From positions 1,984,001 through 2,048,000 of the forward strand of contig CP013997.1 of NCBI GenBank assembly GCA_001534745.1: a stretch of DNA of 64,000 nt, read 5' to 3'. Position numbers and translations under genes: made by a program. The stretch's first letter is position 1. The number at the start of each line of letters is the position of its first letter. The notes below the pieces were generated by a model. It was not told the DNA's origin. It worked only from the letters and a program-made list of their open reading frames with translations, and did no database searches. This document shows, in pieces, positions 55,955 through 64,000 of the stretch. The DNA comes from Pseudomonas monteilii (GTDB taxonomy: Bacteria; Pseudomonadota; Gammaproteobacteria; Pseudomonadales; Pseudomonadaceae).

Positions 55955-57420
55955 CCAGAGGGCAGCGTCTGGAAAGCCCGCTACGACGAGCGCCAGCACC
56001 TGGTCGCCGCCAGGACGCCAAAGGCCAGCGTATATGCTCCGAATACGACAAGGCCCTACGCCTCACCGCGCCGGTCAACGAAAACAACGCCACCTACCGC
56101 TTTGCTTACGACGCCTAGGACCGCGTGACCAAGGAACAGCGCATCGACAACCCGAGACGCCGTTTCCGCTACAACCCGGGCGAGCATCTCACGCATGTCG
56201 AAGAAACCGGCTACGGCGAAAGAGATGAACGACCACAGCGGACCACCGAGTTCGAGCGCGACCCAATTGGCCGTTTGCTGGCCAAGGCCTATGGCGATGC
56301 TCGTCAGGATTATGAATACGACGATGCCGATCGTCTGCGCAGCATTCACCGCCTGCCTACCAGCCAAGGCAAGCAACTCGGTGTGCATGAAGAAAGGCTG
56401 GATTTTGCCTACGACCTGCTGGGCTGGCTAATCCAGGGGACCACGCCGCAAGGCGCCTTGGCCTACGGGTTCAATTCGCTTAGCAATCTGACCACGTTGA
56501 CCCTTCCGACCGGCCAGCACCTGAACCACCGGTACTACGGCAGCGGCCACCTGCACCCGCTTAACCTCGACGCCCAGTTGATCAGCGACTTCGAGCGCGA
56601 CGACCTGCATCGCGAGGTCTATCGCACGCAGGGCAAGCTCACCAGCTGCTTTGGCTACGATGCCATGGGTCGCAAAGCTTGGTAGTTCGCCTCGACGCTG
56701 CCAGCCGACAAGCTCTCGGCAGTGCGGGGCAGCGAAAGTCCGAAACTGCTGGTCGAACACGCTTACAACCTGATCCATTCCGCTACAACTACGACCCGGC
56801 AGTCAACCAGCTGGACTTCAATGCGCGGTAGTTCGATAAGGTCAAGGACAACCGGATCCGGCAGTGGCGGGACCAGGAGTACCGATACGACCCGTGGGGC
56901 AACCTGATCGAAAAGCGCTCGGGGCCGAGTAAGGTGCAGTACTTCAGCTACGACTGCGAGAGTCGCCTGGTGCGGGCGGAGACGTTCCAGAATGGTCGGT
57001 TGGAGAGCGAGGGTGAGTACCGCTACGACAGCCTTGGGCAGCGAGTGGCCAAGCGGGCTGAAATCGTGGGTGCGGTGGAACAGAAGCGCTTCCTTTGGCA
57101 AGGGCTGAGGATGCTGCGCGAGGAGACGTCTGGGCAGAACACTGTGTATCTGTTCGACCCGGGGAGCTATGCGTCGTCAGAGCGAATCGATCAGGTGGAA
57201 GGGGAAGGAGATCTGCTACCTCCATACGGACCATATTGGAACACCGCTGGGGCTCACGGATAGTCGAGGAGAAATCGTTTGGCAGGCGACTCGAATCTAT
57301 GATCTCGAAAATGGACGATTTATGACGCAAGATTCGTTTGGGTTGGATGGACCCTTTAATGTTTACTAATATGCACCAAATCCTAGAAGCTGGATAGATC
57401 CTTGGGAGTGGGAGTGCTGA
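55955..57420 (+). pseudogene. rhs: Mosaic rhs core fragment, degenerate
   Basis: The first part (about 56090-56600: DDADRLRSIHRLPTSQGKQL, YGFNSLSNLTTLTLPTGQHL) belongs to a diverged rhs lineage. From about 56600 it returns to the common core sequence (HREVYRTQGKLTSCFGYDAM). Stops occur at 56116, 56683 and 57369, with frameshifts elsewhere and a deletion near 56775. It ends NPRSWIDPWEWEC and a stop at 57418-57420, with no toxin tip left. Confidence 0.78.
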
Positions 57421-57421
57421 A

Positions 57422-57565
57422 ATGATGGAAGAAAAGACATGGGGGCTGAAGCTGGTTTGCCTAGGAGGAAGTATTCTTCTATTAAGGGAGCATGAGGCTT
57501 TCGATAGCTTTATATTTGTTGGTAATGATTTGGTCGGAAACGGAGACAGGGTTGGGATATGGTAG
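57422..57565 (+). CDS. Small open frame coupled to the next gene
   Basis: A 47-codon frame (MMEEKTWGLKLVCLGGSILL onward, ending GNGDRVGIW) starts two bases after the rhs fragment's stop. Its TAG overlaps the region of the next ATG (57559). It may be a tiny gene, a toxin tail, or chance. Confidence 0.3.
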   Translation: MMEEKTWGLKLVCLGGSILLLREHEAFDSFIFVGNDLVGNGDRVGIW

Positions 57566-58017
57566 TCGTAGAGGATGTGAAGGCCTGGGTAAACAGCGTG
57601 GAGTATGAAAATTTACTACGAAGTGTCTGCGAAAAATTACAGGTCGACGTCAACCGTGAGTCGCAGCCCGATGTAATTTGGCAGCTGGATATTAAAAAAT
57701 TGAATTTGGCAGAGCTGGATATCGATGATATATCAGCCGTGGCTGAAAACCATGAGTTGGTGGCCGGGTATGTCAAGGAAAAGCTTGGGTCTTCCGAGAT
57801 AAATTCCGATGAGCAAGAGGGTGGGGATTCTGAAGATGATGATGATGAAGTTGAGGTCCACGCTTTTTATAAGAATTTTTTAAACTTGTATTTAATCGAG
57901 CTTCATATCCTTGAATTCGACCCGGTGGGTCTTGAGAGGTATTTGAAGTTGATTCGTATACCGTTTGCGAAAAAGTATGCCGCGCAAATCAGTAAGATTT
58001 ATCGAGAGCTCACCTAG
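57559..58017 (+). CDS. Orphan acidic protein, candidate immunity
   Basis: This 152-residue protein starts MVVVEDVKAWVNSVEYENLL. Residues 83-100 are strongly acidic (SDEQEGGDSEDDDDEVEV), which could mimic nucleic acid or bind a basic toxin surface. The rest is helical. It stands in the immunity position behind an rhs fragment and is followed by an IS5 element. No family recognised. Confidence 0.65.
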   Translation: MVVVEDVKAWVNSVEYENLLRSVCEKLQVDVNRESQPDVIWQLDIKKLNLAELDIDDISAVAENHELVAGYVKEKLGSSEINSDEQEGGDSEDDDDEVEVHAFYKNFLNLYLIELHILEFDPVGLERYLKLIRIPFAKKYAAQISKIYRELT

Positions 58018-58074
58018 TCGAGATGATATATAACCCGCATGAAATCATTAATCAACGATTATTATGCCACCTAG

Positions 58075-58986
58075 GGCTTGAGCCAGGATTTTTACGAAAG
58101 TTATCGCAACTAAAATGGCTGTCATGCTGGTTGGAGGCCTGGATGACAAGGCGTTACGCACTCTCCGATGCATCATCGGAGCTGATCAAGGATTTGGTTT
58201 CTCCAGAGCAGAATGTGGGCTGTCCTCGCAGTGATGAACGTCAGGTTCTCCACGCAATCCTGTGGATCCTATGCTCAGGCGCTCCCTGGTGCGACCTGCC
58301 TAAACATTTTGTGCCTCGGTCGGCGGTGTATCAGCGTTTGTGATTGGCGCTACGATGGCACATTCGAGCGAGTACTCGAGCCTCTACACATCTCGCTGAA
58401 CCGGAAGGGACTGATTGCTTTGGACACTTGGATGATCGGCTACGCCACAGTACGAGCAACTCGAGACTCTTCAGGCGCCGCGAAAAAGGGGGGCCAAGGA
58501 CCGTTGGACTAGGCCTTGGGACGAAGTCGAGGCGGGCTGACCACCAAGATTCATATGGTGTGCGATGTCAATGGCGTGCCACCGCATTTCAGGCTTTCAG
58601 CGGGACAAACCAGTGATAGCTCTCCTGCCCGGCCGCTGATGTATGCTTTAAGAATGGTTGGCAAGCCGGGATGACCGTGTAACCGTAGCCGGTGGTTGTT
58701 GGCTGATAAGGGATACGATGCCGAACGTCTGCATCAGTATCGCGACCGTTACCGGATGCAGGCGGTAATCCCCTTGCGTGCCATGGCACGCAAACTCCGA
58801 CCTGATTTGCCTCGGCTGTTTGACCAGTCAAAGGACCGCTAACGGAACATTATTGAGCGGATAGCTGGCTGGCTGAAGAAAATCGCGGGATCAGCACTCG
58901 CTATGACAAGCTGACAAAAAGCTTTGCAGACATGTTCACCTTGGCCTGCAGCCTACGCTGCAGGCGGCAGTATTTTTGTACAAGGC
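58075..58986 (+). mobile_element. Near full-length but degenerate IS5-family element
   Basis: The element lies between two CTAG tetranucleotides (58071-58074 and 58987-58990), as expected for an IS5-type target duplication. Ends are GGCTTGAGCCAGG and TTTTTGTACAAGGC. The transposase starts near 58141 (MTRRYALSDASSELIKDLVS) and is broken by a stop at 58341 and several frameshifts, with recognisable later blocks (TKIHMVC, LADKGYDAERLHQY). Confidence 0.82.
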
Positions 58987-59095
58987 CTAGAGCATCGTTC
59001 ACATAATAGATCTACTGGTGTAGGATTGGAATAACGTTGCAGGCTGCCAGATAGAATGAGTGGCTAAAATAAAAACTCGAGTACTAGGCTGTCAT

Positions 59096-59527
59096 ATGGA
59101 AGATCTATCTAAAATTGATGTGATTCAATATAACTTTATTGTTGAAACGGTAGAGGCAGGAAATAGACTTGAAGCCGACAAGAAGTACGACGCCGCCTTG
59201 GCAAAGTATTTTTCTTCTTTGGAGGTGTTGCCAGAGCCAAAAATTAGATGGGATATTTATAACTGGATAGTTTGTTATATTTGTGGAGTCTATTTAGAAC
59301 AAGGCGAATATGAGAGCGCTAAAGAATGGGGTGTCAAAGGCGTTGAGTCAAAGCCGCTCAGAGACACCTCTAGTTATATTGAGCTTGGCGCTTGCTATTT
59401 GGGGTTGGGTGAGAAGGGGTATGCTTATGATTATTTCAAAAAAGCGTTTGATCTTGGGGCAAGAAGAGCTTTTCAAGGGTTTAATAAAAAATATCTAGAC
59501 TTTTTCATGAGTTTTAAAGAGGTGTAA
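59096..59527 (+). CDS. TPR-type immunity-like protein 2
   Basis: This 143-residue helical protein starts MEDLSKIDVIQYNFIVETVE; the ATG at 59096 aligns with the start of its relative at 51098. TPR-like pairs are at about 25-50 (YDAALAKYFSSLEVLPEPKI) and 70-90 (GEYESAKEWGVKGVESKPL). It is followed by a further relative one base later, forming a pair. Confidence 0.72.
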   Translation: MEDLSKIDVIQYNFIVETVEAGNRLEADKKYDAALAKYFSSLEVLPEPKIRWDIYNWIVCYICGVYLEQGEYESAKEWGVKGVESKPLRDTSSYIELGACYLGLGEKGYAYDYFKKAFDLGARRAFQGFNKKYLDFFMSFKEV

Positions 59528-59528
59528 T

Positions 59529-59954
59529 GTGGACGAGTTGCCAGACGAGATATACGATGAGGTCTTGGAATGTAGCGAAAAAGGCAATGTGCTGATGGAG
59601 CAAAAGGAATACCAGCGCGCGATAGATACCTTCGAGGCTGCATTCAAAAAGTTGCCAGCACCTGTCGAAAAATGGGACGCTTTCTTGTGGTTGAAAGCCA
59701 GCATCGGAGATGCTCGGTTTTTTATGAAGGATTATGAAGAAGCTGCCGAAATTTTCTTTGACGCCATGAACGGTCCTGACGGAGCGCACAATCCATTTAT
59801 TCTTCTTCGCTTAGGCCAATGTCTTTACGAGCAAGGCTCAGAGCGTGCAATAGACTATATGTGCAAAGCATATTTTCTAGAAGGTGAAGAGATTTTTAGT
59901 GATGAGGACGAAAAATATTTTAATGCCGTGAAGGGGGCTTTGAGTGTGCGCTGA
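59529..59954 (+). CDS. TPR-type immunity-like protein 3 (GTG start)
   Basis: This 141-residue protein begins at GTG 59529 (VDELPDEIYDEVLECSEKGN), one base after the stop of the previous TPR gene. It has the pair KEYQRAIDTFEAAFKKLPAP and KDYEEAAEIFFDAMNG. The tight spacing implies co-translation with its neighbour. It has diverged from the other two, so it may serve a different toxin. Confidence 0.7.
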   Translation: MDELPDEIYDEVLECSEKGNVLMEQKEYQRAIDTFEAAFKKLPAPVEKWDAFLWLKASIGDARFFMKDYEEAAEIFFDAMNGPDGAHNPFILLRLGQCLYEQGSERAIDYMCKAYFLEGEEIFSDEDEKYFNAVKGALSVR

Positions 59955-59994
59955 TATAAGTCTGATTTTTTCGGTCATGTATGTTTTACGGGGT

Positions 59995-60735
59995 ACTGTG
60001 TGGGTTGATCTTTAAAATGCCTGCTGACAAGCTGCCGCAGATGCACAACGCCGGGAGCCGGCCGGCACTGTATGTGGAGCTTGCGTACACCCGCACTCAC
60101 CGACGTTACCAGTACGATCCTGCCGGTGAACTGGCACGTACATTGGGCAAACTGCGTGGTGAGATCAGGTAAGACCATGAGGCCAACGGCCAGCTACGCA
60201 GCCGTGACACCGGTTTGATCACGACCAGCGAGAGCTTCCGCTACGACCCGGCGGCGAACCAGCTGGATTTCAGGGCTCTGCAGTCGACAAGGTCAACTGG
60301 ATCCGATAGTGGGGGGACCAGGAGTATCGGTACGATCCGTAGGGCAGCCTGATCGAGAAGCACTCGGGACCGAGCAAGGTGCAGTACTTCAGCTACCACT
60401 GCGAAAACCGGCTGGTGCGGGCAGAGGCATTCCGGGGCAGTCCGTTGAAGAGCAAGGGTGAGTATCGTTACGACAGCCTTGGACGGCGAGTGGCCAAGCG
60501 GGCCGAAACCGAGGGTGTGGTCGAGCAGAAGCGTTTCCTTTGGCCAGGGCTGAGGATGCTACGTGAGGAGACGCCTGGCTAGAACATCGTGTATCTATAC
60601 GTGTTGAAGATTTATGCACTGTTAGCGTGGATCGGTCAGATAGAAAGAGAAGGACTGAAGGTCTATTACTTCCACACGGATCAGGTCGAGACGCAATTGC
60701 GTTGACAGATAGTCCAGGAGAAATTGTATGGTAAA
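59995..60735 (+). pseudogene. rhs: Degenerate rhs core fragment
   Basis: The core starts near 60018 (MPADKLPQMHNAGSRPALYV) and continues through the FRYDPAANQLDF and KRFLWPGLRMLREETPG blocks. Stops lie at 60170, 60308, 60342 and 60582, and frameshifts are frequent. It ends near FHTDQV at about 60695 without a toxin junction. It is one of the most decayed copies. Confidence 0.78.
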
Positions 60736-60904
60736 CGTCATATCGTTTATTGGGTCACGTACTTATACCCCGACACAGTTCAGCCACGCGACGAAAATCC
60801 TCATTGGAGACTCGCTCGGCATTGGCGGCAGTGGGACGGTACAGGACAGCGTTGGCAGTGAGGTAAAGAGCATTGCCATGGGCCTGTATGAGGAACTCGA
60901 GTGA
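60728..60904 (+). CDS. Short open frame, probably the tail of a lost protein
   Basis: A 58-codon frame starts at ATG 60728 and contains FSHATKILIGDSLGIGGSGT and SIAMGLYEELE. Its TGA overlaps the next ATG (TGATG). GC-rich codon use differs from the AT-rich neighbours and matches the core genome. It may be the end of an effector joined by deletion to the rhs fragment. Confidence 0.4.
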   Translation: MVNVISFIGSRTYTPTQFSHATKILIGDSLGIGGSGTVQDSVGSEVKSIAMGLYEELE

Positions 60905-61374
60905 TGCTTGGCGTCAGCGAATTTGGCGCCTTCATGGCTCGCTACTTTGCAGTCTTCTTGCTTGGGTTCTTCGCAGTGGTCGTGTCCAGCACTTTGACAT
61001 TGGCGCTCTTTTTCAATACCCACTGGAAGGGATGTCCGCATTATGCTGAGTTTTCCATGGTGGTGGTGTTCGTCGTTGGCGCGCTGATAACAGTAGGGCA
61101 CGTCGCGATCGTTCGTGGGTGGCGCTGGGGGAGCTGGTTCCTACTGGCGGTGCTGGCCTCTCACATTCTGATGGCGCTGAGCCTGGCGTATGGGGACTGG
61201 TCAATAACGTGGTTGGGTGCTGTGCTCATGCTGCAAATGACCGCGCTGTTGGTGTTCAACAGCCAGCGCTACCGTGAGATGCAGTCCAGGTTGATTGAGT
61301 TGCGCGTAGAGCGCGCCGGTGGCCAGAAGGTTACGCCTCGGCTGGCGACATTGAAGAAACGTAGACGGCGTTAG
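60904..61374 (+). CDS. Four-segment membrane protein, candidate immunity
   Basis: This 156-residue protein starts MLGVSEFGAFMARYFAVFLL. Hydrophobic segments are at about 12-35, 50-72, 80-102 and 105-120, followed by a basic cytoplasmic tail ending KKRRRR. It overlaps the preceding short frame by one base. An inner-membrane protein in an immunity position suggests protection against a membrane- or periplasm-acting toxin, now lost. GC-rich, unlike most immunity genes here. Confidence 0.7.
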   Translation: MLGVSEFGAFMARYFAVFLLGFFAVVVSSTLTLALFFNTHWKGCPHYAEFSMVVVFVVGALITVGHVAIVRGWRWGSWFLLAVLASHILMALSLAYGDWSITWLGAVLMLQMTALLVFNSQRYREMQSRLIELRVERAGGQKVTPRLATLKKRRRR

Positions 61375-61504
61375 AGGTTTATACAGCGGATCGATGGCAA
61401 ACGCATCAATGCGGGAGTCTGGTGATCAGTCATGTGAGCGTTCCTCGCAATGGTGGCAGTTTGAACCAGACGCTCGTGCTACAAGTGAGCGCGGCAGGTA
61501 CTAG

Positions 61505-62566
61505 GCTATGTACGAAATTTCAGGAAATCTAATCCGGCCCCCTGATGACCTAAGGTTTTGTAGAATTTTCGGCCATCTGCAGCAGTGGATTCTGTGTGAT
61601 GGCAAAGCGTTATGAACTCTCAGACGAAGCCTGGACCATGGTGTCTGACCTGTTCGTGTAAAAGCGCAATCGAGGCCGGCCACGCTTGAGCGATCGCCCG
61701 ATGCTAGATGGTGTTCTTTGGGTCCTGCGCTCAGGTGCCGCCTGGCGAGACATGCCTGAGCGATTCGGCCCCTGGTCCACGGTGTACCGGCGATTCCGGA
61801 CGTGGCGTAATCTAGGCTTTGTACGAAAAGTGCCTACGCGACGATCATGCTGCGTTGAAAACAGGCTCGGAATGCTCATTTGCAACCAGCAAACTCCGCT
61901 TCCTCGCCTGTTTTCGCCTTGCCTGATCGCCGCTCGGCGACTTTTCGTACAAGCCCTAGGCACGTTCGACCAGATGCTCAGATGCTTGCATCTGAAGCGC
62001 AATGATCAAGGCCTCATAGACTTGCAGGTCTGGATGATCGATTCGACCGCTGTACGCGCTACCCGAGCCTCCTCAAGCGCCGGGAAAAAGGGGGCTGAAG
62101 AACCTGCCGATCATGCTGTAGGCCGCAGTCGCGGCGGGCTGACTACCAAGATCCATAGGCTGTGTGATGCCCAAGGTGTGCCGCTACGCTTCGTGCTTTC
62201 CGGCGGTCAGGCCAGCGACATTGCTTAGGCTCAGCCGCTTTTGGACGACGTCAGTATCCCTTCGAGCGGTTAAGGTCGTCCGCGCAAGCGATGCAAGTGG
62301 CTGCTTGCCGACAAAGGCTACGACTGCGAAGCGCTGCGCTGCTGCTGTGACGATTATCGGATGAAATTGGTCATTTCACTGCGCTCGATGAAGCGCAAAC
62401 CCAGATCTGGCTTGCCCCGGTTGATTGACCGACCCAAGTACCGTAAACGCGACACCATCGAGCGTATGTTTGGCTGGCTGAAAGAGAACCGCCGGATCGT
62501 CACGCGCTTCGACAAGCTCGCAAAAATCTACGCCGCCATCAAAAAAATTTGGTCGCGACATTACTA
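61505..62566 (+). mobile_element. IS5-family element (IS427-like), disrupted by a small inverted-repeat element and 3' truncated
   Basis: A CTAG at 61501-61504 precedes the left end GGCTATGTACGAAATTTCAGG. The transposase starts at ATG 61599 (MAKRYELSDEAWTMVSDLFV) and stops at TAA 61659. Downstream blocks are RPMLDGVLWVLRSGAAWRDM, then after an insertion LDRPKYRKRDTIERMFGWLK-type sequence with the catalytic-region glutamate. The right end is missing, since no terminal repeat or CTAG follows. It matches the remnant at 34051-34594. Confidence 0.85.
61812..61959. mobile_element. MITE-like 148-bp element inside the IS5 transposase
   Basis: The ends CTAGGCTTTGTACGAAAAGT and ACTTTTCGTACAAGCCCTAG are near-perfect inverted repeats. 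Flanking transposase sequence resumes after it and aligns with the uninterrupted copy at about 34277, so this is an insertion duplicating CTAG. It carries no open frame. The ends resemble IS5-family termini, so an IS5 transposase could have moved it. Confidence 0.75.
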
Positions 62567-62585
62567 AGGCTGGAGGGTGTTAGAG

Positions 62586-63188
62586 ATGAAAGTTTTTAAA
62601 ATAGTTAATATGCCTACGAGAGGGGGTATTATTTTTGGAGGTGATGAGGCCTATGTGGACAGCTGGCCTAGAAATCCCGAAGGTCAAGACCTTACGCTTA
62701 TGTTTACTTTGGAGTGCACGGTCCTCAAGGAAAAATTGCAAAGGAACGATTTGCCATCACACGGGGTTTTACATGTCTTCTCGACGTATGATCCTGAAGA
62801 GTATTTTCTTGATCTAATCACTTATGATCAAGTGAGCCAAAAAAAGGATTCGCCTTCTTACACATTCGCTGTGCACTCGAATTCACAGAAAACTTGCAAG
62901 TCACCGTGTGCATCAATACCTCTGCAGTATGCGGATCTTGTTGAAGAAACGATCGACGATGAAGAAATAAGTGTAGCCTCTCTATTTGCTGACTATGCAC
63001 CCATTGGCGCAATGGTGCCCAAAAATATAGAGCGCCACTATAATTTTTTGTGCCAGATATATTCTTCAGATTTTCCAAGCCCATACGAAAATGCTTTTTA
63101 TCTGACAGGCGGTGTCGGATACCTTTTGATAAATAAAAATCTTGGGGATGAAAAGGCTGATGGTTGCTTTTTCGTACAGGTTGCTTAG
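62586..63188 (+). CDS. Orphan DUF1963-like protein, candidate immunity
   Basis: This 200-residue protein starts MKVFKIVNMPTRGGIIFGGD at ATG 62586, with GGAGGG upstream. FGG, then WPRNPEGQDLTLMFTLEC, resembles the FGGxP...WPxxxxGxPLxFxxQ pattern of DUF1963/YwqG-type proteins, which often sit in toxin immunity loci. It directly follows the truncated IS5 element. Its toxin is absent. Confidence 0.65.
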   Translation: MKVFKIVNMPTRGGIIFGGDEAYVDSWPRNPEGQDLTLMFTLECTVLKEKLQRNDLPSHGVLHVFSTYDPEEYFLDLITYDQVSQKKDSPSYTFAVHSNSQKTCKSPCASIPLQYADLVEETIDDEEISVASLFADYAPIGAMVPKNIERHYNFLCQIYSSDFPSPYENAFYLTGGVGYLLINKNLGDEKADGCFFVQVA

Positions 63189-63392
63189 CAAGGATGATAA
63201 GCAAAAGCTGATGAGGTTTTAGTATGCTCCTGTTGGGTGCAAGCTTTATGATGATCATCAAAAAATGTAATGGCTGGGTACAAAGCGTAAACCTTTATAG
63301 TGTGGCGCTGATAAGGGATCATCTCATAGGTAGTGCTTGTCGAAATCGAATAGCAGCCCAACAGTGTTGTAAATCGTCGTCAGGAGACAACC

Positions 63393-63986
63393 ATGATCCC
63401 AGATAAATTTACTTGTCTGTTAAGTAAGGTGAAATGCAAGTTTACAGTAGATACTGATGATTTGAAAAGTTTTAGAAATCTTAAGGCATGTGCTGTGAGG
63501 TGGTCTGCAGGCCCGAGCATTGCAATCATGCCGTACGGCCTAGAGCTTGCAGGATTATCTCCATCGCCACTAACTATCCAGGAGCCAAAAAACAAAAAAA
63601 ACTGTTTCAAATACTACTATGATCATGAGATTTTAGTTGGCGTTGACGTGTATGGGGCGGGCGGGGACCAAATAGAGTGGGAGGTTTTTCAGTTGGATGG
63701 AAATGAAAGCTTCTGCTTGCGCCTTGATGACGATGATGAGGTAATTCGCGTTTCTGGCGTTGTGTACAGCAATGGTCGCCCAGAAATAGCGTGCCGCTTT
63801 GAGGAAGATGGAGAGTATTGGTGTTATGAGTATGAGTACGAAAGAGATCAAGCTGTTTCTATGCGTGTGTATGCAACCAATAGCGCTCCAGGCACAAGAA
63901 TATATATTGATAAGAAAGCTGAAGAGCTGGTGGGTCTTTACTTCTATAATGGATCATCAAAGGTTTATGTGTATAGGCGTAATTAG
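63393..63986 (+). CDS. Orphan 197-residue protein, candidate immunity
   Basis: This protein starts MIPDKFTCLLSKVKCKFTVD with CAGGAG seven bases upstream. It is acidic and probably beta-rich (WEVFQLDGNESFCLRLDDDD, WCYEYEYERDQ). No signal or membrane segment is seen, and no family is recognised. The 200 bases before it hold no clear toxin tail. It ends close to the window edge. Confidence 0.65.
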   Translation: MIPDKFTCLLSKVKCKFTVDTDDLKSFRNLKACAVRWSAGPSIAIMPYGLELAGLSPSPLTIQEPKNKKNCFKYYYDHEILVGVDVYGAGGDQIEWEVFQLDGNESFCLRLDDDDEVIRVSGVVYSNGRPEIACRFEEDGEYWCYEYEYERDQAVSMRVYATNSAPGTRIYIDKKAEELVGLYFYNGSSKVYVYRRN

Positions 63987-64000
63987 CTTTGGGCTTGGGT

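Larger units (their letters stand above)
54999..55990 (+). repeat. ~990-bp direct repeat, copy 2
   Basis: This matches 34595-35582: toxin tail, ComJ-like gene, two hairpins and entry into rhs core. Beyond the left edge copy 2 keeps more of the toxin where copy 1 has an IS remnant. Beyond the right edge the two enter different rhs fragments. Confidence 0.85.

Noticed and set aside
63224..63406. A 60-codon frame before the last gene
   Set aside because: There is no ribosome binding site and no similarity to a toxin tail, and it overlaps the start of the better-supported gene at 63393.

Overview
The window looks like a chromosomal segment of a Pseudomonas of the putida type. The core is GC-rich, has the codon use of that group, and carries REP elements at its left edge. 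No 16S or housekeeping marker is present, so the species cannot be fixed. The window holds one type VI secretion system (T6SS), its effector/immunity island, and a long decaying array of rhs toxin fragments.

Region 1 (1-21.2 kb, minus strand) is a near-complete T6SS structural cluster. In transcription order it reads: a T6SS-associated gene of unknown role (TagX-type), tssB, tssC, tssE, tssF, tssG, tssH/clpV, tssJ, tssK, tssL, tssM, tagF, an IcmF-like/OmpA fusion gene (TagP-type), hcp, tssA. Many junctions overlap by 1-4 bases (ATGA or GTGA), so this is one translationally coupled operon, with hcp set apart by hairpins and its own strong ribosome binding site. TssL has no peptidoglycan-binding domain. 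The OmpA domain of the fusion protein probably supplies that anchor.

Region 2 (21.6-26 kb, minus strand) is an effector operon. A 343-residue protein with a hydrophobic helical hairpin is followed by five tandem paralogous small membrane proteins. These are probably immunity proteins, and one is frameshifted at a homopolymer.

Region 3 (26.2-33.9 kb, plus strand) is the active delivery module: vgrG, two DcrB/Eag-type chaperones, a full-length 1395-residue prePAAR-PAAR-Rhs effector with an AHH-type nuclease tip, and its immunity gene.

Region 4 (34-64 kb, plus strand) is a cassette graveyard or reservoir. About nine rhs core fragments alternate with low-GC toxin tips and immunity genes, interrupted by IS5-family and IS30-family remnants. 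Most toxin tips are broken by stops, frameshifts or a lost catalytic residue, while most immunity genes remain open. Recognisable pairs include NucA/NucB-type nuclease with ComJ-type inhibitor (duplicated in a ~990-bp repeat), AHH nuclease with its immunity paralogs, a restriction-endonuclease-like toxin fused to its immunity gene, SUKH (SMI1/KNR4) proteins, and TPR proteins. The likely biology is a secretion machine (region 1) that fires VgrG/PAAR-loaded effectors (regions 2-3), while region 4 keeps resistance to past or neighbouring toxins and supplies homologous rhs core DNA for swapping toxin tips.
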